Assembly: GCF_008973465.1 (NCBI RefSeq)
Contig: NZ_WBXN01000004.1
Location: 3,512,501 to 3,576,500, forward strand
DNA from: Streptomyces sp. SS1-1
GTDB lineage: Bacteria > Actinomycetota > Actinomycetes > Streptomycetales > Streptomycetaceae
Length of the DNA: 64,000 nt
Reading direction: 5' to 3'
Part shown: positions 35,138 through 41,899 of the stretch, piece by piece
Numbering within the stretch: the stretch's first letter is position 1
Layout of the letters: every line of letters begins with the position of its first letter
The notes under the pieces: generated by a model
What the model was told of the DNA's origin: nothing
Database searches by the model: none
What the model saw: only the letters and a program-made list of their open reading frames with translations
Position numbers and translations under genes: made by a program

Positions 35138-35338
35138 ATGACCAACCACGCCCCGGGTTGTCCCCAGTGCCGCCAACCCATGAAGTCCGGCGGCCTGGTC
35201 CTCTCCGAGCGCGAGGGCGACGGCCGGCGGGCCTGTCGGTCGCTGTGGAGGTGTGCCGGTGGGCATGTCTATTGGAACTGGGCGGACCGGCCGGACGAAC
35301 CGTGGGAAGTCTGCCCGGTACCAGGGTTGTTCCGCTGA
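35138..35338 (+). CDS. Small zinc-ribbon-like protein
   Basis: A 66-residue protein with CPQC near the N-terminus, then single Cys at RACRS and RCAGGH and a terminal CP, resembling a small zinc ribbon. A TAGCGT -10-like word (35125-35130) ends 7 bases before the ATG, so the transcript is probably leaderless. Function unknown. Confidence 0.6.
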   Translation: MTNHAPGCPQCRQPMKSGGLVLSEREGDGRRACRSLWRCAGGHVYWNWADRPDEPWEVCPVPGLFR

Positions 35339-35386
35339 TTCCCCAGTCCCGGTAGCCGGACGCGGGGACGGCGCCGGGCCGGCCGA

Positions 35387-35926
35387 CTATCCCTCACCCA
35401 GCAGCGCGGCGAGGGGGTCCTCGGTGAGCGGGGTCGGCGCGGCCAGGGTCGCCTCGTAGGCAGGGCGCGGGAAGACGTAGGGGCCCAGGGGCAGTTCGCC
35501 CCACTCCGGCCGGGCGGGCTGGTGGAAGCGGGACCAGACGACTTCCGTCGCCGTGGCGCGGACCATGGCGAGCAGGGGCCAGCAGGCGTCGATTCCGCAG
35601 GGGCAGCCCAGGAGGCACATCGCGCCCGTGTGGTGGTCGCGGAGGGCTGGTTGGGCGTCGCCCAGGAAATGGGCCCGGGCCCGGGTGCCGTCGGCGTCGT
35701 CGTCCAGGTGCAGCGGGGCGTGTTGTCCCAGGATGAACTCGTCGCGCTCCTGCCGGGTGTAGTCGTCCTCGTCGAGTTCCTGGTCCCAGAGCGCGCGCGT
35801 CGCTTCCGCGACCAGGACGCGCATGTCGGTGCCGTCGATCCGGATGCCCCAGGCCCTGAGGTGCGGGTGGCCGGGGTGGGGGTGGCGCAGAAACTCCACC
35901 CGGTGCGAGACGGTCGACGGACGCAT
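35387..35926 (-). CDS. Conserved hypothetical protein
   Basis: A 179-residue soluble protein (VEFLRHPHPGHPHLRAWGIRIDGTDMRVLVAEATRALWDQELDEDDYT...) with a CLLGCPCGIDACWPL cluster of four Cys that could bind metal. ATG 35926 is chosen as the first Met after the low-complexity, probably noncoding, upstream frame. It is read toward the zinc-ribbon gene. Function unknown. Confidence 0.7.
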   Translation of the reverse strand: MRPSTVSHRVEFLRHPHPGHPHLRAWGIRIDGTDMRVLVAEATRALWDQELDEDDYTRQERDEFILGQHAPLHLDDDADGTRARAHFLGDAQPALRDHHTGAMCLLGCPCGIDACWPLLAMVRATATEVVWSRFHQPARPEWGELPLGPYVFPRPAYEATLAAPTPLTEDPLAALLGEG

Positions 35927-36083
35927 CCGCCCATCCTGCGGCGCCCATCCGACCGACTCCACCGAGTATCGCCGCGACGGGGGCGCCGGTTGAGCGGACC
36001 GGCAGACCGGCCGTGCCCCATCCATGCCCGACAGGCCGGGACTCAGGGGGAATCGTGGTGGCCGGCATGCAGCTCACACGCCG

Positions 36084-36124
36084 ACGGCCCCCGACCGAGT
36101 CACCCGGTCAAGGGCCGTCCACTG
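36084..36124. repeat. 41-bp repeat, copy 1 (terminator)
   Basis: Identical to 36840-36880. Contains a GACGGCCCCCGACCG-type stem that ends the minus-strand membrane protein gene; the stop codon of that gene (36108-36110) lies in the stem. Confidence 0.85.
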
Positions 36125-36548
36125 TGTGACTACTGAACCCCCGCCGTACTCGGCGTATCTCTCTGACAGTCAGCACGCCCGCAGCGGCTGTCCCCATGAG
36201 ACAAACAACAGGCGTCAGCACCCAGATGCCCCATGCGACGAAGCCCGTTTCCACCGGCTCGTAGCTGCCCCACGGTTTCTGCGCGGCACGAATGACTTCT
36301 CCAGGGTGTCCTTCGTACTGAATCTCCACCGTCTGCGCCTCATCGCCCACCAGTGGGCCGCTGCAAACAGAGTGGCTCCCCCCACGCCCGCCGCCCTCAC
36401 GACGGCACTCTGTGAGCCGAACCTGGACAGCGTCCCCCAGCAGGTCCAGCCGCACGAGACCGGTGATCACAGTCCATGCCACCGCTGCGACGCCCAGCAG
36501 GGTGAACACGCTGTAGGCAACGATGTTGCGCTTCCGCCCCCTCGTCAT
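36108..36548 (-). CDS. Two-pass membrane protein with an extracytoplasmic loop
   Basis: A 146-residue protein: N-terminal RGRKRN, membrane segment 1 (about residues 10-30), an extracytoplasmic loop of some 65 residues with two Cys (LTECRRE, HSVCSGP), and membrane segment 2 (about 105-130). The layout is like DUF3592 proteins. GTG 36554 is an alternative start. A decayed paralogue sits at 34905-35075. Confidence 0.65.
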   Translation of the reverse strand: MTRGRKRNIVAYSVFTLLGVAAVAWTVITGLVRLDLLGDAVQVRLTECRREGGGRGGSHSVCSGPLVGDEAQTVEIQYEGHPGEVIRAAQKPWGSYEPVETGFVAWGIWVLTPVVCLMGTAAAGVLTVREIRRVRRGFSSHTVDGP

Positions 36549-36839
36549 ACACACAGCATGCCTTGGGCCTGATCAAGGCGATAGATCGAACCACCCCACC
36601 CAAAACGCGAAAGGAACGCCCCGACCGTTCGCGGTCACGAGGCGTTCTTTCGGGATGTGGACGGGCAGTGGGCCTTCAGCCTGGGTCGTCGGTCGACCGC
36701 AGGTCACTCAAGGGGTACCGCCGGAACGAGCGGACCCAGACCGTCGACTACCGATCAGACGGGGACCGTGCCCCAGGCGTACCCGATCGAGCGGGAAACC
36801 ACGGGGAGCACCGGGTAGTCAAGGTAGCCGGACACGAGA
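36549..36839. other. Intergenic with one terminator
   Basis: No convincing gene. A hairpin with AAGGAACGCC/GGCGTTCTT and CGACCG/CGGTC arms occupies about 36610-36650. The remaining sequence looks noncoding. Confidence 0.5.
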
Positions 36840-36880
36840 ACGGCCCCCGACCGAGTCACCCGGTCAAGGGCCGTCCACTG
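36840..36880 (-). terminator. Displaced original terminator of tRNA-Ser(TGA), 41-bp repeat copy 2
   Basis: Adjacent to attL of AICE-2, so before integration it lay directly 3' of tRNA-Ser. Identical over 41 bp to 36084-36124. Stem ACGGCCC with GGGCCGT and inner GACCG/CGGTC. Confidence 0.8.
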
Positions 36881-36881
36881 C

Positions 36882-36938
36882 GCGGTGGGTGTGGGATTTG
36901 AACCCACGGTGACGTCGCCGCCACGACGGTTTTCAAGA
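36882..36938. repeat. attL of AICE-2
   Basis: 57 bp identical to 49321-49377, the 3' part of tRNA-Ser(TGA) from anticodon loop to 3' end. Only the 3' fragment of the tRNA remains here. Confidence 0.95.
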
Positions 36939-37011
36939 GCGCTGGGTAGAGCAGCAGGGGACACTCCCTGACCTGCATCCTTCCGCGCGAGCCGAGTTCT
37001 CACCCCGGATC

Positions 37012-37033
37012 TTGGCCACAGGATGGCCGCAGG
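37012..37033. repeat. Left arm-type integrase site of AICE-2
   Basis: Two adjacent 11-bp units TTGGCCACAGG and ATGGCCGCAGG. Similar units in the same orientation lie at 49189-49210 inside the other end, each about 75-110 bp from its core. Confidence 0.6.
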
Positions 37034-37116
37034 CAGTCGCCACGCGCTTAGAGGCAGGTACCTACCTCCACCTAACGACGGCCGGCGGCCACACCTGCCC
37101 GAAACAGGAAACCGAA

Positions 37117-37386
37117 CTATCGGACGCTTGAGCGCCGTCCGCTAGGAGTCCACCCGGAGACCAATCGATCAACCCGCTGCACGACCACCAAGATGATCAC
37201 CGCAGTGACCAGCCAAGTGGCCTGCGCCAGGATTCCGGTCAGCGTCTCCCCGTTGATCACACATGCCACACAGGTGGCAATGAAGATCAAATAGCTGTTG
37301 CGGCTGTCAGTGCCGTATGCGAAGGTACGAGACAGCATGCCCTCCCGTGAGGGAGCGATTGCGTTGCGAGCCAGGCTGAGCGTCAC
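37117..37386 (-). CDS. Small membrane protein (AICE-2)
   Basis: An 89-residue protein with two membrane segments (about residues 32-50 and 52-72: LTGILAQATWLVTAVIILVVVQRV) and a basic tail. GTG 37386 has an AAGGAG site five bases upstream, which argues for a real gene. Unknown role; position at the element edge suggests cargo such as entry exclusion. Confidence 0.55.
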   Translation of the reverse strand: MTLSLARNAIAPSREGMLSRTFAYGTDSRNSYLIFIATCVACVINGETLTGILAQATWLVTAVIILVVVQRVDRLVSGWTPSGRRSSVR

Positions 37387-37874
37387 GCGTTCTCCTTGCG
37401 TTCGTTAGGGAGGCGCCCGGACTTCTTTGGCGAGAGACGGGCGCCTCTTTCCGTTGTCGAACAAGCTAGCGCACCCCACTGACAGAATTTTTCTGATCAA
37501 TCGCTGCGCCGTGGAAAGAGCATGACGCCACATCAGCCATACGCCAAGTAGGTTATCCACAGGCAGCCCTCGAAACCTGTGGATAACTATGTGCATTAAG
37601 CCGGCAGGTCTGTGCAGAAGCCCGGGAAAAAAACGAGCACACCCCTTTTGAGCTGCGGAAACGCATTTCGAGCACTGTGACCAAGGTCACAGCATGGTCG
37701 TTGCCGTTAGCGACTTCCCTCATTGTCAGTGGGTGGGTATATAATCCCGAGCTTTTCCCCAGTAAGTGACCCGCGAGTAATAGCCGCGACGCCGTTGAAT
37801 CCAGCATTCAGAATTCGGCATTCCGGGAATGGTTTAGACCTGTCACCCATAGAGGTTTCTTGCGGAGGCGAGGG
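37387..37874. other. A/T-richer noncoding region of AICE-2 with three palindromes
   Basis: No supported gene in 488 bp. Besides the DnaA-box pair at 37552-37587 it holds the palindromes CTGTGACCAAGGTCACAG (37675-37692) and CATTCCGGGAATG (37819-37831), a TATAAT word at 37740-37745, and a stem GAGGCGCCCG/CGGGCGCCTC near 37408-37446. Confidence 0.6.
37552..37587. promoter_or_regulatory. Inverted pair of perfect DnaA-box sequences
   Basis: GTTATCCACAGG (37552-37563) and CCTGTGGATAAC (37576-37587), 12-bp perfect arms 12 bp apart. Each contains TTATCCACA, the consensus DnaA box. Could be a host-initiator site of the element, or a regulator site that resembles it. Confidence 0.5.
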
Positions 37875-38543
37875 CTAGCGACTTGTGTTCAGCAGGTCGG
37901 CAATGGCTTGCTCCGACCAATGCTCCGCAGCTCCGGGGCAGGAGGCTACGTAGGAAGCCACCGCCTCAACGTCCCATGCTCCAGCGGACAGCAGACCCGA
38001 GGCTAGGAAGCGCACGTAGGCAGACGACGGAGGTACAAGCTGAACATCGTCCACCCCCCATGGCGCCGTGAAGGTGAGGACTGGCATGTCATCTACCTGT
38101 CCAGCACACACCAACGTTTCATAGCGCCCCTCGCCCAGTACTGCTCGTCCACCCGAGAGCACTTCCGAGAGATCAAGGTCGACGCCGGGTTCCCTATACA
38201 TCTCCTGAGCGGCAATGTCCGAGAACTGCTGGGCAGTGACGAGGTGTGCTCTGGCTAGCACTCGACCAGGAACGTGCGGGTCATAGAAGGCTCTGCCACC
38301 ACCCCAGACGGGCGACTCGGTGGCGAAGTACATCGCTCCCGTGAGTTCCACGGGAATCGAGCGAACCGGCATGGCAGGGTTACGGCACCCGGGATAGCGC
38401 CTGGCTGCGCCAGGTGGCCGACCGCCCTGGATGTAGGCGGCGAGCCGGTCCAGATGCATGTTGGACCCATAGGACGTGTACCAGACCCGCGCAGGGCGCT
38501 GATCACGCGGAAGCGTCGAGTCGATACTTCGCAGGGCCTTCAC
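37875..38543 (-). CDS. Gamma-glutamylcyclotransferase-like protein (AICE-2)
   Basis: A 222-residue protein with the family's signature YTSYGSNM near the N-terminus. A conserved Cys/Asn-rich patch (RYPGCRNPAMPVRSIPVELTGAMYFATESPVWGGGRAFYDP) follows, typical of the actinobacterial subgroup often mislabelled histone deacetylase. GTG 38543 is preferred because AGGAGCG lies nine bases upstream; ATG 38600 would overlap the GntR gene by 32 bp. Same strand as GntR, hence one operon. Role on the element unknown. Confidence 0.75.
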   Translation of the reverse strand: MKALRSIDSTLPRDQRPARVWYTSYGSNMHLDRLAAYIQGGRPPGAARRYPGCRNPAMPVRSIPVELTGAMYFATESPVWGGGRAFYDPHVPGRVLARAHLVTAQQFSDIAAQEMYREPGVDLDLSEVLSGGRAVLGEGRYETLVCAGQVDDMPVLTFTAPWGVDDVQLVPPSSAYVRFLASGLLSAGAWDVEAVASYVASCPGAAEHWSEQAIADLLNTSR

Positions 38544-38568
38544 TCTGGTTCGCTCCTGTGGGACGTGC

Positions 38569-39330
38569 TCACTCTGCCGAAACGTCGTACCTGATGACAT
38601 GGCGGTCTCCCGGAAGGATCGTGATCATTACTCGTAGGGGCCGGTCGTTCTCGTCGTAGCCCGTACGCATGTGCACGGCCACGGGAGTGGCAGAGGGCAG
38701 AGACAGCTTTTCGATCTCCGCACGTGTCGGCATTCGCACGGTGATTTCGTCGCGATAGCGAGCCTGAACAAGGCCAACGCTGGCCAGGATGCCGCCGGGT
38801 GCTGCCACATCTTCCGGCAGCATGAGCGGGGTCCCCCTGACAAGTTCCTCCGGGAAGTAGGAGTCAGCCAAGGCGTAGGGGTCCTGGTCGACTATGCGCA
38901 CTCGTTCCCGAACAACAGTCAACGCAGTCTCAGCGTCGAGGTGGAGCCGTTCTGCGACGTCCGCCGGCGGGCGCCGGATGGAGACTCGAACTTCCTGCCG
39001 GGGCTGTCGACCGCTTTCAGCCACAATGCTGGCCCACTGGTCGCCCTTGTTGTCTGACTTGTGCCGTGCTCGCGACTCCAGCACCGACCAGTCCCATACG
39101 GCTGGCGTCAGGCTACGGCGAACGAAGCTACCGCGCCCTTGACCAGCAATGATGAGACCTTCCTCAGTCAGGCGCCGCAGGGCCAGGCGGACTGTATTGC
39201 GACTCGCCTCGTATTGCTCCACCAGCTCAAACTCCGTCGGGAGCTGTTGACCGGCCTCAAGCTCGCCCCGCTCGATCTGTCCCCGCAGGTCATCCGCAAT
39301 TCGGTGGTACCTCGGGCGCTGCTCCCGCAC
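38569..39330 (-). CDS. GntR/HutC-family regulator, KorSA-like (AICE-2)
   Basis: A 253-residue repressor. An N-terminal GntR winged helix (RYHRIADDLRGQIERGELEAGQQLPTEFELVEQYEASRNTVRLALRRLTEEGLI) is followed by a UTRA ligand-binding domain (about residues 95-250). KorSA of pSAM2 is of this type and silences replication/transfer genes, so this is the likely master repressor of AICE-2. GTG 39330 with AAGGAGG. AICE-1 has no such gene and uses the HTH/PP2C pair instead. Confidence 0.9.
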   Translation of the reverse strand: MREQRPRYHRIADDLRGQIERGELEAGQQLPTEFELVEQYEASRNTVRLALRRLTEEGLIIAGQGRGSFVRRSLTPAVWDWSVLESRARHKSDNKGDQWASIVAESGRQPRQEVRVSIRRPPADVAERLHLDAETALTVVRERVRIVDQDPYALADSYFPEELVRGTPLMLPEDVAAPGGILASVGLVQARYRDEITVRMPTRAEIEKLSLPSATPVAVHMRTGYDENDRPLRVMITILPGDRHVIRYDVSAE

Positions 39331-39355
39331 TGTGCCTCCTTGTTAGTTGGCTGAC

Positions 39356-39434
39356 TTGTGCCAACAACATACGCCCTTTGCCTTGACGAGCCCAGCAACT
39401 CGGGGCAAGCTCAGGGCATCGGTTGTTGGTACAA
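39356..39434. promoter_or_regulatory. Two GntR-type operators between the regulator and the transfer operon
   Basis: TTGTTGGCACAA on the minus strand (39356-39367) and TTGTTGGTACAA on the plus strand (39423-39434) share 11 of 12 bases and have the TGTTG-N3-CAA symmetry expected of a GntR dimer site. The nearest lies 26 bp from the regulator start, so autorepression is likely. Confidence 0.65.
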
Positions 39435-39770
39435 CACCACCAACACCGTTGAGTCCGTCTTTATGCCGGGCGGGGTAGCTGCGGCGTGCTGTAGGGCGCC
39501 GTAAGGCTCTGAACTGGTCGTTCATTGACAACTGAATGGGGATCACGCCGCCTCTCCTCGGCCAAGTAGGCGGCCACACGGGATCTCCGTGTGAGGTACA
39601 GCGCGATTCGACCTTTCCGCAGCCCTGCTGCGGCCGGTTGCCTCCGTTGCTCGTCTCGTACGAGCAGCGCTGAGGGGAGCCGGATGTTCCGACTTCAACG
39701 GCGCGTGGCCCCGGTGCTGGAACACCGGGGCCACTGTTCGGGCCGTTCCTGGTGAGAGGAACCAGACCCA
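39435..39770. promoter_or_regulatory. Leader of the AICE-2 transfer operon
   Basis: No gene. From about 39634 on it is nearly identical to 12028-12163 of AICE-1, including the TGCTCGT/ACGAGCA hairpin and the CCCCGG/CCGGGG hairpin. Left of that the two elements are unrelated, so this is the left edge of the shared block. Confidence 0.6.
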
Positions 39771-40037
39771 ATGAACCACATCGTGACTGTTCAGGACGCT
39801 GTTACCGCGTTCGCCGACTTCATGGAGCCGACGAACGCGGAGCTGGACGCGATCGAGCAGGAGATGCCCGTCATCCTGGCGGACGTCGACCTGCTCGACG
39901 CACAGATCATCACCCTGGACCGCACCCCGACGGAGCTGGACCACCAGCGCATCCGCCGGGCCCGCCGCCGGGCGCTCGCCGCACGCGTGGCACTGCTCAA
40001 CCGCACGACCCGCAGCATGCCGGGCGGTGCCGCATGA
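39771..40037 (+). CDS. DUF6284 family protein (AICE-2)
   Basis: An 88-residue protein differing from the AICE-1 copy at only a few residues (for instance Asn for Asp near residue 22, Thr for Pro in IITLDR). First gene of the transfer operon, ATGA overlap with the next gene. Confidence 0.85.
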   Translation: MNHIVTVQDAVTAFADFMEPTNAELDAIEQEMPVILADVDLLDAQIITLDRTPTELDHQRIRRARRRALAARVALLNRTTRSMPGGAA

Positions 40038-41128
40038 GGACCGCCAAGCTGACCCGCGTACAGATCGGGGTGCTGGCCGCCGCGTTCGTGCCGATGCTCG
40101 CCACGGGCGTATTCGGCGGGATCGGTACCTACAGCAACATCGGCCACTCCTACGGCAAGGGCACCGCACTCGGAGCTCTCGCCGCCGGCGAGGGCGCCAC
40201 GGCCGTCCTCGCCCTGGTCCTGCTCGGGCTGACCATGCTGGGCCAGTCCTCCCCGCGCATCGTCCGGGTCGGTCTGTGGGCCCTGCCGGCCGCCGCCGCC
40301 GTCATGGGCGCGATGGCCGCACCGGATGCGGGCCGGACCGTCATCTACGCCCTGACGCCGATGGGCATGTCTGTCTCGGCAGAGGGCATGGCGTTCCTGG
40401 CCCGCAGGATCGTCGTCCACACCGACGGCCGGGACGCGGAGAACGAGCGGCGCACGGCCGATCTGGTGCAGGCCCTCGCCTACCACCGGGCCCGCGCCAC
40501 ACAGCACCCGAGCGATCGGGTCAGGAAGTGGTCGGAGCGCAAGTCGTGGCGGCTGGCCCGCAGGGTCGGTGTCGGCGATGTGGCGCTCGGATCGAGGCTG
40601 CTGGACGTTCAGCGCGATCGAGTCACGGCCGGTGCGGACGCCGCACTCGCCGCCATGTTTGGCGCCACCACCCCGGCGCCCATGCTCAATCCTGCACCCA
40701 CCGCAAATGCGGAGGAATCCACCGAGACCACAATGAAACGGTCTATGGCTGATCTGCGGGAATCGACCCCGAACCCGATCGTGACGCTCACTCGGCTGAC
40801 CGTGCCGGAACCCGTAGCGGTTGACCTGGGCAAGTCGATTCCCCCGCTCAAGTCCACCCCTGCCATCACCGCCCCGATCGAGTCGGCGCGCCGTGTTGTG
40901 GGTGCCGAGTCGACCCGGCCGCGTCGGGCAACCGGTCGACTCCCCGAGGCAGCCCGATCGCCCCGACCCAAGCGCACCCCCGATCAGTTGCTCGCCGAGG
41001 CGCGCAAGGCCACGGCCGATTGGCCAGACGCCAAGGTGACCGCCGAGGGCATCCGCCGCGAGGTCCACACCTCACCGGCCAACGCCCGCAAGCTCCGTGA
41101 CACCCTGCTCGCCGAACGGGCCGCCTAA
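40034..41128 (+). CDS. DUF2637 domain membrane protein, Spd-like (AICE-2)
   Basis: A 364-residue protein with the same four-helix DUF2637 domain as AICE-1; that domain is practically unchanged (one Leu/Val swap). The Pro/Ser/Thr linker (about 215-300) has most of the substitutions, and the C-terminus is a few residues shorter. One-base overlap with the next start. Confidence 0.88.
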   Translation: MRTAKLTRVQIGVLAAAFVPMLATGVFGGIGTYSNIGHSYGKGTALGALAAGEGATAVLALVLLGLTMLGQSSPRIVRVGLWALPAAAAVMGAMAAPDAGRTVIYALTPMGMSVSAEGMAFLARRIVVHTDGRDAENERRTADLVQALAYHRARATQHPSDRVRKWSERKSWRLARRVGVGDVALGSRLLDVQRDRVTAGADAALAAMFGATTPAPMLNPAPTANAEESTETTMKRSMADLRESTPNPIVTLTRLTVPEPVAVDLGKSIPPLKSTPAITAPIESARRVVGAESTRPRRATGRLPEAARSPRPKRTPDQLLAEARKATADWPDAKVTAEGIRREVHTSPANARKLRDTLLAERAA

Positions 41129-41475
41129 TGGCCGCGCTGCCGGTCTACCGGTGGCGGCTTGCCCCGGACGGCTACGCCACCCGCCGCCAACTCCGCGCCC
41201 TCGGACTACGCCCCGGCGGTCAGGCCGTGGCCGCGCAGCTCGAACGGCCCCGCCGACGGCGGGGCCCGTTGGTCGCCTACCTCTACCGCATCGACCAAGC
41301 CGTGCCGGTGCGTCCGATGACGGCGGCCCGGTGGGCGGCTCTCGCCAAGGCGAACGCCGCCCGCCGTCGCTGCCCCGCATGCCGGCGCGATGCCGGATAC
41401 GTCATCCCCGCCTCGCTCGGCACCTGCACCCCGTGTGCCTATCCCGACCCCGACGGGTCCGAACGGAGTCACTGA
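41128..41475 (+). CDS. RRQ-motif zinc-binding protein (AICE-2)
   Basis: A 115-residue protein nearly identical to the AICE-1 copy: TRRQLRALGLRPGG motif and the same two Cys pairs (RCPAC, CTPC). Differences cluster around residues 50-60. Confidence 0.8.
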   Translation: MAALPVYRWRLAPDGYATRRQLRALGLRPGGQAVAAQLERPRRRRGPLVAYLYRIDQAVPVRPMTAARWAALAKANAARRRCPACRRDAGYVIPASLGTCTPCAYPDPDGSERSH

Positions 41476-41476
41476 C

Positions 41477-41794
41477 ATGGGCAACTCCGAGATCCGCCGT
41501 CTCGACCGCGAGATCGAGAAGACCAGGAAGAAGCTGGAGGCCGTGCGCAGGGGCGAGTGGTGGCCCCTGACCGCCCGCGAACGCCTCGCCATGAGCCGCG
41601 CGCTCGCCTCCGGTGCCCACAGCGTCTACCGCGACCGCAGCACGACCGGCGCGGAGAACCGCATGGACTCCCTCGGCTCGTCCGTGGAGATGCGCCTGAC
41701 CGCCGAGCTGACGGCCCTGCACGGCGAGCGTCAGCGGCTGATCACCGAGGCCGCCCGCGCCAAAGCCGCACGCAAGTCGTCCCGCTGGTTCTGA
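41477..41794 (+). CDS. Conserved AICE coiled-coil protein (AICE-2)
   Basis: A 105-residue charged helical protein, close copy of 13888-14205, beginning 1 bp after the preceding stop. Unknown function. Confidence 0.8.
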   Translation: MGNSEIRRLDREIEKTRKKLEAVRRGEWWPLTARERLAMSRALASGAHSVYRDRSTTGAENRMDSLGSSVEMRLTAELTALHGERQRLITEAARAKAARKSSRWF

Positions 41795-41899
41795 CCAGCG
41801 CTTCCGGTACCGGGGTGGCCGCTCTTTCCACGGACCCGGCCACCCCGGCTCTCTCCCTCACTCCCGCCCCGACAGGGGGCAGTCAGGAGACACCTCAGC

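Noticed and set aside
36882..36938. A second tRNA-Ser gene
   Set aside because: Only the 3' half is present; sequence after the anticodon loop does not form the 5' half, so it is attL.
37738..37745. A plus-strand promoter with TATAAT
   Set aside because: The only -35-like TTGTCA is 11 bp upstream, too close, and no plus-strand gene follows.
37553..37807. An 84-residue minus-strand gene in the AICE-2 gene-free region
   Set aside because: It runs across two strong palindromes and lacks a ribosome binding site; codon usage is not Streptomyces-like.
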